Source: Kudoa neothunni
Lineage: Eukaryota; Cnidaria
Direction of reading: 5' to 3'
NCBI GenBank assembly: GCA_964304625.1
Contig: OZ199839.1
Span: 10,664,001-10,728,000, forward strand
DNA: 64,000 nt
The position numbers and the translations under genes were made by a program. Under the pieces are notes generated by a model. That model did no database searches and was not told the origin of the DNA. It worked only from the letters and a program-made list of their open reading frames with translations. Position 1 is the stretch's first letter, and each line of letters starts with the position of its first letter. Positions 11,578 through 23,438 of the stretch are shown here, one piece after another.

Positions 11578-12919
11578 ATGGTAGCTTCGAAAACACGTCT
11601 TAGGTGAGTTTTGTTATTTAATAGGTTTTTAAGACTGTTTGATTCTAATAACTCAATTTAGACAACCGAAAACCAGTAGAGGAAAGAAGCATGTTGCTGA
11701 AAGAGAACCTTCCTTGGTTGAGCCAGCTAAAAAATGTCTGTTTGTCAAAGGAAGAAGTTGCAACGTCTTGTTAAATTCTATTTTTAGTGATTTGGTATCA
11801 TTTATAGTTGTAGTTGGTAAATGGGGTTCACTTTTATTCCTTTAATTTATTAGAGCATAATAAAGTCGCCTACTCCTCAACAAATGAAACACATCGACGC
11901 AAAACCCTTTGACGATAATAATGCATTAGTATTTCTAATTTGGACTGATATGATTTAATTTCTGGTCGATTGGTAGGATAATCTCATGAACCGAGGAAAT
12001 TGTTCGTTATTTCTATATGGCTCCAGTAATAAAAAAAATCCTAATCTTATGACAATCGGCCGTTATTTCAACAATCGCTTGCTTGATATGTTTGAATTCA
12101 AAATCACCGACTACACCTCCATTGACGATGTTTCCGATAAAAATCAAAATAAAAATGTATTAATTTAGACAATGAGTCATACTCAGAAATTTTTGTTTGT
12201 TTCAAATCAATCATCAACTATCTCATATAATGTAATACATTATTTTAGTTACTCAGAACAATACCATCTGGAGCCAAATGTGTGTTATCGTTCACCAACT
12301 TTAATGTTGAAAGTGGAGACGTTAATCGAATCAAAAATTTATTTATTGGTTAGATTGTATTGTTGGTGGCCGAACGATTTTTATTTTGTTTTAGATTTTT
12401 TTAGTAGTGAACGAACTGAGGTCGTTATTGTGAGTGACATTTCGTATTTGATTCATTTTACTTGTGAGTCAGAAAGTGATTTACGCTTTAAAATGTGTGT
12501 GTACAAGTGAGTTTATGAGTTGACTAACAATGTTGTAACTTTTGGCGATTTTGTAGGGTCGTCTTTAATGGCAATATCAAACAGAAAATTGCACCTGCTG
12601 TTAAACTAGTGGAGTTGGGGCCCTTTCTCGACTTACAAGTCACCAACACTCATTTTGCTGAATATGAACTTCTCAAAGATGCAACCACTCAACCTAAATC
12701 ATTAATTGCACATAAAGTATTATTTTTATGTGGATATGGTCATAATAAGTTGAAACCTAGCCTAAAAAGATTAAAAATGTGGAAAGAGACGACGCAGGTG
12801 GTATGGTCGGAAAAATTCACCTTGAACGACAAGATCTCTCCAAAATTAAAACTAAGCGTGTCAAAGCTCTTAAACGTAAAGCCATCCATAAAGTGGCTAG
12901 TAGTTTAGGACCTAGTTGA
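11578..12919 (+). CDS. RPF2: Ribosome production factor 2 (Brix-domain protein)
   Basis: RPF2 works with RRS1 to load the 5S RNP onto the pre-60S ribosomal particle in the nucleolus. Exons: 11578-11603, 11662-11794, 11854-11928, 11977-12129, 12169-12506, 12557-12716, 12761-12919. The introns are 38-60 nt and all GT-AG, and every phase fits. Family landmarks in order: a basic N-terminus with AEREPSL; KPFDDNNAL; the Brix core NCSLFLYGSSNKK then IGRYFNN and LLDMFEF; LDFFSSE; LIHFT; ELGPFLDLQVTNTHFAE; and the C-terminal GKIHLERQDLSKIKTKRVKALKRK-like basic segment (about 12827-12890). This model gives 347 residues, against about 306 in vertebrates. The excess lies in exon 5 (about 12200-12385), where a further in-frame intron is likely; a GT-AG pair near 12198-12251 is one candidate. 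The start ATG precedes a short 26-nt first exon. Confidence 0.9.
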
Positions 12920-13080
12920 ATTTAGTTGCCTATTTATTCGTTAGAGTTTAGTGTATTGTTCAATCTTCTCTCATAAACAGCATTGCAATATTATCCACCA
13001 TTTTCATGTAACACATGTAACAACTGTAGGTCAGGGATCTTCAAACCGTTTGATACGAGAACCACATCCAGACGTTGTTG

Positions 13081-13495
13081 TTACCTCGCAAGCCACATTA
13101 AAAATAACTCCGATTGTCGCTTCTTTTTCATGTAAAATTTTGGAAAGATTAGTTGTCTAGACAAAATTTCCTCTCTTAACTCTTTATGCTTCTCCCTACA
13201 AATTATTCCTGATTGCTCAATCTGAATATTTGAATTTATGTTTTGTTTCGTAGTATTTACGAGTGTCGAATGCAATGGCATTGTTGCATATAACATATTT
13301 TTTTGTTGTCAGAATTATTAAAAAAGTATAATATCCGCATTGGATCTTTTGTTTTGTTCCGTCGTTCGTAATTCCTTTAATATTACAAAATATTTTACGT
13401 ATGCAAACCAATTCAGCTACTTGAGTGCAAGTGACAGCGAACTTCATTACAAAACGTGTTACGTATGTAATGACGTAAAGGTTAATTGATATCAT
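13081..13495 (-). pseudogene. N-terminal hAT transposase remnant
   Basis: Two overlapping minus-strand ORFs (13495-13217, then 13296-13081 after a frame change) read together like the start of GTF2IRD2/ZBED5-type hAT proteins. A zinc-finger-like YVICNNAIAF leads to YYETKHKFKY, followed by REKHKELREEILSRQ. The DDE core and dimerisation domain are absent. The family call rests on pattern recognition and would need a profile search. Confidence 0.55.
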
Positions 13496-13630
13496 ATAAT
13501 TAGACTTTTAAAATTTTTATGAAAAAGTAAATCGTTAAATATTATGACGTATTTGTTAAATACAAGGAATAACACCGTCTTACAAATTCTGAGAATGCGA
13601 GTTGTTCGCAAGTTAGGGTTAGCTATAAAC

Positions 13631-14616
13631 CGGGGGTGGCCAAACCGTTACTCTTGAAACAAATTTTTTGAGTTGACATTTTTCTAATTCAACCAACGCG
13701 TTAATTCGGAAAAAACTGTAATGTTTAAACTATTTAATCAAGTGAAGAAATGAACTCCTTAATCGTAAACTAGATTATATTTTTGATTGGAAAACATAGT
13801 TACAAACTACCATATAGTTTTAATATTTTGTGCAAACTAAAATTATTACTAGTTTCATTAGAAAATACAATTAGAACTAGTGTTTATCCATCACCAACGT
13901 GAGAGATATCGAAAGAATAAAACACGCATTAAAGCTTTATAGATTATTCATAATTCCAACTCACCAAGCAAATTTGGGAATAGTTCCAGAAATTAAATAT
14001 TCAAAATTAAGAGAAATTGTCTCAAACTTGTTCCTATCTTTTGAACAACTTATTGATGTGAGTTTATTTATTCAACGATGAAATTTGTAAAATCAAAGCA
14101 TGGCGGATCCATCCGTCACAAGCAATCACGTTACGGAACTAATTCGCACAGCGTTAACAGCATACAATCCAGATTACCGTCAACTCATTGATAATATGCA
14201 AAAACAAAAAACTTGTAACATTAGAAACGATTTCTAAAATATTTTGTTCTAAAGTGTTAAATTTATTGTGTTATTATTTTATTCGTAAATATTAAATTTT
14301 ATTTTTTGTCACAATACCATACATGATTAAGTATGGAAAATATTTTACTATTTTCACGGAGAAAAAGTTTTTTGGAAAATTAGCTACTTATTTACTGTTT
14401 TGTAAAAACCATAAATTTTACCTGGAAAAATTATATGTAAATTTTCAGCGATTAACTGAGTAAGAAAAAAATCGAAAAATCTTCATTTATAATTCTAACA
14501 CATTTTATTTTAATATTTACAAAAAAAGAAAATTTTATATAAGGAACAGGTACATTACATCAATGATTTTAATGTCTCGCGGCTCTCAAAAATTTGGGCA
14601 ACTATGACCACCCCTG
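13631..14616 (+). mobile_element. Inner hAT element with perfect 8-bp target duplication
   Basis: Tips are CGGGGGTGGCCAAACC on the left and CAGGGGTGGTCATAG on the right (inverted). Flanks CTATAAAC at 13623-13630 and 14617-14624 are identical, as expected for hAT. The element is 986 bp with a reduced plus-strand transposase remnant. It interrupts the older hAT at 13032-14799. Confidence 0.88.
13899..14237 (+). pseudogene. C-terminal hAT transposase remnant
   Basis: A first piece (13899-14081) ends SFEQLIDVSLFIQR. After a frame change, 14100-14237 (46 codons including stop) reads like the far C-terminus of GTF2IRD2/Charlie-type hAT proteins: a HVTELIRTALTAYNPDYRQLI segment split by no intron. 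The region that should lie between them, including the conserved dimerisation motif, is missing, so this is a deletion derivative. Confidence 0.6.
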
Positions 14617-15171
14617 CTATAAACATTAGTTCTGATAGAAATAACTTTAATTTATTCATGCCATAAGCCACTTTTGGTAAAATTTGTAACGTGACATCTT
14701 AAAATAATCTAATCTATCGAAACAGTTTTATATTTTGTTTATAGAAACGTCGATGGGTCACATTAATTTTGTCGGTGGATCATAGATCAGAAACCCCTGG
14801 TCTACGTCTGCAAGTCAATTATAGTACACACGCTCACCTAGTGACACAGAAAATACGAACACTATTACATCATACATGTCCAGATCATGAATGCAGTTAA
14901 GATATTTCTTTCTTAATATAAATAAGTTGTGGTTTCCTAATTTAAGTTTTTCGTTATAAAGATTAATTTCTTTTTACCTTTTAAGTTCAATCTTTCGTGT
15001 GTTACTGGGTCAATTTGACCTCAGAGCCTATTGTATTAAATGTTGTATATACATAGAAGAATCTAACAATAGTAACATCTGGTGTATTCTCCTAAAATAA
15101 ATAGTATTTTATAATCAATCAATCAATAAAAATTTGAAAAAGTAGAATAAACAACGATATACAAAAAAATA

Positions 15172-16000
15172 TACACTTGGTGTTTTTAGGGTCAATTTGA
15201 CCTCAGGGTTTTTATAATTTTAAATGATATTAAATAATTTTAAATAATGAATAATCGAGTTTGGTTGAATTCTGTGGCCAGAATACTGAGAAAATAAGGA
15301 AAACATTTAAACGAGATCATACGCGATGACACGGATGCATCCATTTTACCGCGCCGTTTGTACGAATTTACCCTAAAAAAATTCTGACAAAAGCCCAAAG
15401 GAAACTTTGATGAGATTTCTCTCATTTATTATAAGAACGATTCTAACGACATAGTTTATGTCGTTTATTTTAATTATAGAAATTCAAATTCCGGTGGATC
15501 TGACGAGAAAGATGAGGTTTTGAATGTGATTCGCGAGAAGATTAATGTTTAGAGTCTAAATTATATCCAAAGGGCGATATAACAAAATCGTATTGTTTAC
15601 GTTCAATCAAAACTGGATTAAAGTTGTTAAATGGCTATTATCACTTTTCCCTGTCCCTCAAGAGGATTACGTACAAATGTTTACCAACTTTCGGAAACTA
15701 ATTTGTTACTCACGTTGTAAATAAACTTAATTTATCAACATCTTTACGCGCAAAACGTGGATTTATCTCTCAAATTCATTACAATAAATCCAAGTCGACC
15801 AAAACACAGGTTTCATCAATAAATTCACACAAATTCCAACCCTGTTGTATAAACGTAATGTAAATCTTGTTGAAGATAAGAGAGATATTTGTCGACAAAT
15901 TTTTATTTAACTTTACATATGGTTACACAACTTTTTTTGACATTTAACGATGCAATAAAAGCCCAAGGTCACTTTGACCCCAAAAGCACCAAGTGTGTAA
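15172..16000. mobile_element. piggyBac-like inverted-repeat remnant
   Basis: The ends share ACACTTGGTG, a T-rich step, then GGTCAATTTGACC or a close variant, in inverted orientation (15172-15210 and about 15960-16000). The internal palindrome GGTCAATTTGACC and a nearby TTAA on the right are reminiscent of piggyBac ends. A minus-strand ORF at 15240-15425 might be a transposase piece (REISSKFPLGF), but this is weak. A further copy of the palindrome lies at 15008-15020, just outside. Confidence 0.4.
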
Positions 16001-16320
16001 TTAATTTTGAGGCGCTCGGAAGGTTAAATAGGAAACTAGATTATCACACATCACAAGAATGTTCAAAGCCAACCTTAAGTTGGGTAGAACCGATAATAAG
16101 AACAAATAGACAACAAAGACGACCCCAATCTTAAAATTTTCGATTCGTAGTCCGTTACTTATTCGAAAATCGAGTACACGCTGAGCAATAAAAAAGGCCA
16201 ATTAAAACACGACACAAAAAATTATAATCTGAACTATATCAATTAATTGAAGGAAAAAATAGTATCAGTTAGGATGAGAAAAGTGTCAAAGATGACGCAG
16301 CGTGGACGACAAATTTAAAA

Positions 16321-17754
16321 TCAGTTAGCTTCGGTAACATCAAGCTCCTCACAAGTGGTTTCTTGGTATTGATGATATTCATTGATGAGGTCGTTGACAT
16401 TGGATTCGGCTTCGGTGAATTCCATTTCTTCCATTCCCTCGCCAACATACCAATGAAGGAAAGCTCTTCGTTTGAACATGGCGGTGAATTGATCGGAAAT
16501 ACGTGAAAAAATGTCCATAATAGCGGTTGAATTTCCTATGAAGGTGGATGCCATATCGAGTTTGGCTGGAGGTACATCACACACCCGCACTCTTCACATT
16601 GTTGGGAATCCATTCGACGAAATATTGAACATTTTTATTTTGAACATTGCGCATGTTATCATCGACCTCTTTAGTTGACATTTTACCACGGAAAATGGCG
16701 GCCACAGTGAGGTAACGTCCACGTGAGGGATCACAAGCAGCCATCATATTTCTGGCATCAAACATTTGCTGGGTGAGCTCAGTCACTGAGAGATTATAGA
16801 ATTGTTTTCCTTGTAAGCTGGAAAGCGGCGCACAACCAATAGTGAAAAAATGAAGTCGAGGGAATGGAACCATGTTGACAGCAAGTTTTCGAAGATCAGT
16901 ATTCAACTGACCAGGGAAACGTAAACTGCATGTTACACCACTCATCGCCCTCGAAACAAGGTTGTTAAGTTCGCAATAGGCAGGATTGTTCAACTTGAGT
17001 GTACGTTGACAAATATCATAAAGAGCTTCGTTGTCGATACAGTAGGTGGCATCGGTATTCTCCACCAACTGATGGATTGAGAGAATGGCATTGTAAGGTT
17101 CCACAACAGTATCTGATACTTTGGGCGATGGCAGCACCGAAAAACTACTGATAATACGATCAGGATAATCTTCGCGTACTCTCAAGGTGACCAATGTGCC
17201 CAATCCACTACCAGTACCACCACCAAGTGAATGGGTCAGTTGGAAACCTTGCATGCAGTCACAATTTTCAGCCTCTTTTCGAATAATATCCATCACACTG
17301 TCCACCAACTCTGCACCTTCGGTGTAGTGACCTTTGGCCCAGTTGTTCCCAGCACCACCAGAACCATATATATAATTGTCGGGATGGAACAAATCGCCAA
17401 ATTCACTTGATTTGAACTGCTCCATCACGCCAGGTTCCAAATCGACCAGGATAGCTCTTGGCACGTATCGTCGTCCTTAATAATCAATATCAAATCCATC
17501 ATTCCTTATCACGCCTTTGGATCAAGATAATACCTGATGCTTCATTGTAGTAGACATTGATACGTTCTAGCTGATTGGGGTTTTGACCGTAATGCTTGCC
17601 AGATTTGTCAATTTTGTGTTCTTCGGAAATCTCCTCCCAAAACTACACAGCAAAATTACAGTTGTTAACTCGAGTGTGTCGACAAACTAATTATTACTCT
17701 GCAACCTATTTGGTTACCACATTGACCAGTTTGAATGTGAACTATCTCTCTCAT
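16321..17754 (-). CDS. Beta-tubulin (one-base frame slip near the 3' end)
   Basis: Beta-tubulin pairs with alpha-tubulin to form microtubules. Exons on the minus strand: 17754-17698 (starts MREI, the signal read in tubulin mRNA autoregulation), 17642-17534, 17475-16321; introns are 55 and 58 nt. Landmarks: [21 protein letters not shown], the GTP-binding GGGTGSG loop, [24 protein letters not shown] and [11 protein letters not shown]. The reading frame breaks once, at the GGG of 16584-16586 (minus strand), where one surplus base separates NNVKSA from VCDVPP. Removing it from the count gives 439 residues, normal length. The tail ends ELDVTEAN and is less acidic than usual. The M-loop region has TIGCAPL where most have MPGFAPL, so this is a divergent isotype. 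A homopolymer error is more likely than a pseudogene. Confidence 0.93.
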
Positions 17755-19794
17755 AGGTAGCGCTAAGTTTAATACTGGGACTAGCGCGGCCTGCGTCGTA
17801 ATCTGCTATTATCCTTTCACATGGATTAGCTTATTTTAAATTATTGCACAACTGCATGGCCTTATCTCATGTCGAAAAAATTTGTAAATTCAACACGCAT
17901 ATTCAAAATTCGTCTAAATTATTGTTAACCAATGATACAATTTACTAAGATTAATTTTCGGAGAGTTACCTAAGCTACATGATTCCTTTGGGATATTAAA
18001 CACAAAAAGCGTAAACAGATGTGTGAATGAATTTAACTGGTCGACGCCATTATTCATTGTTTCAGTGTGATATAAAAATAATACTTGTATTTTGCGGTCC
18101 GTTTTAATCGAAAATACTATTACAACTAGTGCTCATCCACGACAGCTAATCCACCATTTCATAAAGTCTAGTTATTCTCCGTTTATGAAGTTTTTCTATT
18201 CGATAATGTCTTATTAATTTTAGCTGGTGGAAATTAAACAATACGTGTAACGAGCAACCTTCTTGATATCGATAGACTAATGTTATTGATGCCATTAATG
18301 GTGGATTTTGTAGATTAAACATCTAATCTCAAACTTAGTAATATTAATATAGGTCGGGGTGCGCGAATACATGAGCATAATTCATTGTTCCCAATCTTTT
18401 TTCTACTGCCTCCCACATTTTCTTGACAAAAAATTCCGTGCCCTACCTTTTTCAAAAGTATTGATTTTTTAATTTACACTGTTTATAACATTGAATAAAG
18501 CTCCCTGTCACATTAAAATTTGAAAGAAATTAATATATACTTCTTTTTTCATTAAAATTAAAATGGATTCGATCAGATCTAACTTAACTTATCGATAGAC
18601 CTTAAAATTAACATATTTGGTTCTTTATCCTGTCCAAAACAGCTTCGAATGAAACTCGTGGTAATCTAACCTTCATTAGGAAAGACTTTCTGTATAGGGG
18701 GCTAATAATCGAAAAATAAAGAATATAAATACAAAATTAATCATATATTACATCAGGTTTAATTAAAAAAGGATTAAACGATTCCAAACTGATTTTATTC
18801 GGGTGAAGGAAACGTTAAATATTATTATTATTATTAATTTTTATATCATTAGTTATTGCTTTTTGTTTTTTAAGATGTTAATCGTCACTTAAAAATAAGC
18901 GATCTCAAAAATCGCGATATTGACTTCAAAGTACATCATGATGTCCAATTATCAGTGTCACAACAATACTCAGGATATTCCACGCCCTGCCAAAATTTGT
19001 TCACGCCCACCGGTGGACGCGAAGGTTCCACGTTGGGAAACACTGGCATGATCATTCAGTCGGGCTTGCGCCGAAACTAAAAATCAACTAATAACACACG
19101 TTTGTCATTATTGGCACTAAAGTATCAGATCGGTCCTTTCCGTTGCTAAATGTGTATTGGCGTCGTTTGGTCGTTTCCCAACTTATTTTATATTGAAACG
19201 TCGAAAAATAATAGGTTTTGTTTTATTGCGAAATTTGTATCCGTGTCTGGACAGAAAACGATAATTAACCGTTTCCTTGTAATAATCTCAATTATGAATA
19301 TATGATATTAAAATTTAATCGTAAATATGTCTTATAATATTTGTTAATATATTTTGAATTGAAAAATATGGTAAAAATTTAGAGTAATTGATACAAAATA
19401 GGGATGTCTAGAAAATAAAGTTAGTTCATTAGTGAGTAAATTTGAATTTAATCCAATAAAAAATTTAAGATTTTAACAAGAATTAGACACACATTATATT
19501 TGATTCGTTGAATGGATGAGTGAATAAATAATTATTTATGTATGTATAAATTTTCAGTTATACCTCTAAGCGGACGTTTTCATTTTGAGTGAGGATTGAA
19601 GAATCAATTGGATGTGTCGTGAAAAACTGTTTTTAGTTGTTCTGGAATTTTTTGTATAAAAATTCTTGACACTTTTTGGAGCCGTTCACTTGAGATTGAT
19701 TACAAGTTAACTTTGGGGATTATTTTCACGTTAAATGATAGATATTAAAAAGTTAAGATAACAAACCTATTGTATTTGTATATACAGTAGGTAA
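17755..19794. other. Spacer upstream of beta-tubulin
   Basis: No gene found. A hAT-like right tip (inverted CAGTGTTTCCCAACGTGG) ends at about 19049. A matching left tip was not found, so an element is suspected but not bounded. Confidence 0.4.
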
Positions 19795-20440
19795 TCGATT
19801 TTACACATTTTTGCGCATGCACATAACAATTATATATCCCCTTTTTTGAAATTTATTTTTAATTTATGTTTTCTATTGGAATAGTATAAACGAATATAAA
19901 TTCTACAAGGGACAAAAAAATCAACTGATATTTAGTTTCAATTATTGAAAAAATCAATAATTTTGGTGTGTCAAAATGACATACAAATCAATTTCCAATT
20001 CTAAGAATGATCGGAAACGATATAAACTTTTTAAATTAGAGATAAAATTTAGTTGTTTTTTCGAGGAGGCCATTTAGGATTGCTATATTTGATATGTTGA
20101 AATCACAATAATTATCTTCACATTTATTTATAAAAGATTTTCGAAATATTTTATTATTTTGCATTTTCCTTCTAACTTTGTTGTACTTTTATCTTCGTTT
20201 ATCGCTTAATTTCTAATTTTCCAGCGAATAATGTTACATTGATAAACAGAGTGCCCGGAAAAAAGTGTGCTAAATCGATACGTCACGTGATTTTGGATAC
20301 GCATTTTACATCATTTACAGTCTATTATTTGAACCAAAATTACGCTCATGTTTAATACATTTGTTTATATAAACATTGGAAGCATTTAGAGTTATAATTA
20401 AATGAATTCACAAAAAGTGTGCAAAATCGATTACCGACTG
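19795..20440. mobile_element. TcMar-like MITE A with TA target duplication
   Basis: The left tip is CAGTAGGTAATCGATTTTAC and the right tip (inverted) is CAGTCGGTAATCGATTTTGC. TA flanks both sides. The 646-bp interior has no recognisable transposase. The tips resemble those of the element at 20660-21218. Confidence 0.75.
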
Positions 20441-20659
20441 TAGTCTAGTCTCGTTTTGTAGCTAAACTTTGTGGTGTTAAGTTTTAACAATAATCATGTT
20501 AATATGAATTATTCCTAAACTTTCAAAATCATTTCATATATAATACCATGGATGTTTAGTTTGAAGATTAAAGTATTGTACTTTTGTCAGTTTCACTCGA
20601 TTCTACGAATGTTGACTTGTGTTCGTCGCTAGAAAAAAGAGACAACCCCAAAGGAATTA

Positions 20660-21218
20660 CAGTAGGCAACCGATAATACGCACTTTTTCCGGCCAAACCA
20701 CGTAGATTAAATTGTTTTCATTGGAAACGGGGGAGAAATTTTAATTCTGACGGTTGAATGTTTGAACGAATAGAAAAAGTTCTTTGAGATATCTAATAAA
20801 AAATTATCATTTCCATGAAAATAGAATATATTTTATCTCAAAGCAATGTTATTTGCCAATTAAAGTATGTTATAGATGCACATAAATAAATATTTTGGGG
20901 TAAAAATATAAATAAAATTTCATATTGCGCTAAAAAGTGAATAAGAAATAAAATAGTATTTACAATTTTTTACAACTGACCATTCACTAAATTTTATCCC
21001 AGTCTAAAAGGATATAAATATTTTATCATTAAATACGATTAAAATAAACATTGCAAATTATTTTTCGGTTAAATAATCTAAATAGGGTTTTTGGTTATTC
21101 TATTTAAATAAAAGGTGTAATACCTATGCTGAAAAACAAAGAAAACACAAATTAATGCAACTGCGAGCGCGCTTTTTGGATGGTCCTGAGGGGATTGCGT
21201 ATTATCGGTTACCTACTG
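20660..21218. mobile_element. TcMar-like MITE B, related to A
   Basis: The left tip is CAGTAGGCAACCGATAATAC and the right tip (inverted) is CAGTAGGTAACCGATAATAC. It is flanked by TA on the left and TT on the right. It is 559 bp with no transposase, and shares the CAGTAGGTAAYCGAT start with element A. Confidence 0.72.
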
Positions 21219-23438
21219 TTGAAGCAATGCTGCTCTAAGTTATTTCAGTATTTACATTCTATACAAAAGAGAAGGAAAATTAAATATCTTTTATTAAATT
21301 CACTTCTAATATAATAATAAATGATATCGTGAGTTAATTATAAATCAAATCAAGAGAAGTTTAAGAAACCCATAATATAATGAGACAATTAATCCATAAA
21401 AATATGCGTCAGTATTTCTTGTCAATTCCAGCGTGAAACATGTTTTGACATCAGGTTTACCAACGGAAAGGAGAACTTTCAAAATATAATATACCGACAC
21501 AGAAATTAGTAAAACCAAACAATAACCACTTCTCACAAACGCAACTTATCAAATGGATAAAGCTAATACAAACAGTTTTGACATTTCTTGTAATGATTAT
21601 AGAAATTGATCTCAACGTTTGATAATGAAAATTATTTACAACTGTTCTTGTTATATTCAATGATTTTTCAATGTTATATACTGTGTTGTACGATGATGAA
21701 TATTGAATGTTTCTCTCCTAAATTTAGGGGAAATTATCTATATATTAAACTATAATGGGAATGAAATATTCTGAGGGAAATTAAAGTGACGTTGTGCTCA
21801 CGCGCATCTAACCAAAGACATGATGTATGATGTATCGTTCATATATTTTTTAAAAATTAAAAATTTAAGATAAAATATAAAATTTGTATAACATCGCAAA
21901 AATTATGTAAACTAAACAATACTTTTATTGCATTCATTTGTTGAAATTTCTCTTTGATTACATATTTTGTTTTCTATAATGGGTTGTTTTTTAAATGAGT
22001 ATTGGAAAATCAATTGTGGACAAAAAATTTTCCCGCAAATTTCTAATTTAGCGAAATCGAAAAGTTGATTAGATGCTTATTATAAAAATATATAAACTAA
22101 AAAATGTATTAATTTATTATATTGTTAGTTGAAAAAGTTTATAGTCGATATATAAAAATGTTATTGAGTCTTATACACAATTTATAAATTAATATATGAA
22201 CAGTGAATTGAGTTTTGTTAACTTATGGAAATTTAACGATTATTTCACATGTGCCAACAATGTTGGATCCAGGATTTGGTAGCATAACTAAAAGTTATGA
22301 TAATTAATTGAATCGTAGCTTGAGGTATTGTTTTGTTTTTTCATGAACAATTTCTCAAAAATCAGAAAAAGGCGATGCGTAAATGGATGATTGCTAGATG
22401 CTTAATCGTAACTCATTACTTCATATAAATTCTTTTTGTCCAATTTTAATAAAGAACTGTTAATCTAAATCTTTTTACTTTGAGAATTAATATATATTTT
22501 TGAATAATTTAACTAAAATATTTACTGTAAAAAAGTTACAAACATAGTTAATGAAATATTCCGATATTATGTTATAATAGATATATACAATAAGGTCTCG
22601 ATATAATGTAACTTATTGCAACGGTGAATTCATTACAACGGCAAACTTTACGTTATATTGAGATCCTTCGCACGTGCAAATAAGCAATTGCTTATTTCTT
22701 GTTCACAAAATATCTATTTTTTAAAATTTTTGGAACGTAAAATTTTTCTATAATTTCTTAATAAATTTATAAACAGTCTTAAATTATACATAAGTAAAAC
22801 AAGCAGCTGACTTTGGTCTTAATTCTCATAGATGGTTAGATGCAAAAAAGTAGTTATCAATGAAATGATAACTTTAATAGATTTATAATTTTTATAAGTA
22901 AATAATAGAATTGAACATGAATAATTGGTGAGATATTAAAAACATGTTACGTTTCGTTTAATATCAAATTATTATTACATTACATGTATATATATATATA
23001 TATATATATGTAAGGATTATAAACATTTTATTTAATAAATAATGAAAATGCATAAAATCAATCATTTAATTAAATTCTTACACCTAAAAGCTATAGAATT
23101 TTCATATCATGTTCCGAATTTTATCAATAACAACATCCCTTGCCATTTAATATCTTAAAAAGTAATTGAATCAACGATCTCATCTTATACGAGAAGAGCA
23201 CTCTTAATTAATATGATGGAATTCATAGTAAAAAGTGGTAATCAGCGCAAAAATAAATCAAACTATAATTATAATGAATATTTTTTCAACTAGATATAAA
23301 GTAATATAATCAGAAAAGATCATCACGAATAGAATTCAATAGAGGACGAAAGAGGGGGATGATAATTGATCGACATAGTAATAATATTACCTAAATAACA
23401 GCAGGTTAACACAAAACTACAACCGGAGTTATTAATAA
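21219..23438. other. AT-rich spacer downstream of IQGAP
   Basis: No gene recognised; two short overlapping minus-strand ORFs at 21345-21660 look like chance. An imperfect inverted repeat (GGTCTCGATATAATG near 22593, partner near 22655) resembles ends of a tiny Tigger-like element, and a perfect 18-bp palindrome lies at 22679-22696. Confidence 0.45.
22987..23009. repeat. (TA)n microsatellite
   Basis: Uninterrupted TA dinucleotide run. Confidence 0.9.

Larger units (their letters stand above)
13032..14799 (-). mobile_element. Outer hAT element, split by a second hAT insertion
   Basis: The left tip is CAGGGATCTTCAAACC and the right tip, read inverted, is CAGGGGTTTCTGATC. The flanking octamers 13024-13031 and 14800-14807 match at 5 of 8 positions, so the element is older than its insert. 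It carries a minus-strand fragment of the N-terminal part of a hAT transposase and lacks the catalytic core. A younger hAT sits inside it at 13631-14616. Confidence 0.6.

Noticed and set aside
16321-17754. Calling beta-tubulin a pseudogene
   Set aside because: Only one homopolymer slip in 439 codons, intact splice sites and all GTP-binding motifs; the same type of slip recurs in other genes here.
18350-19049. Complete hAT element ending near 19049
   Set aside because: Only the right tip is convincing; no matching left tip or duplication was found.
22591-22672. Complete Tigger-like element
   Set aside because: The inverted ends are only about 80 bp apart and lack clear TA flanks; left as an imperfect inverted repeat.
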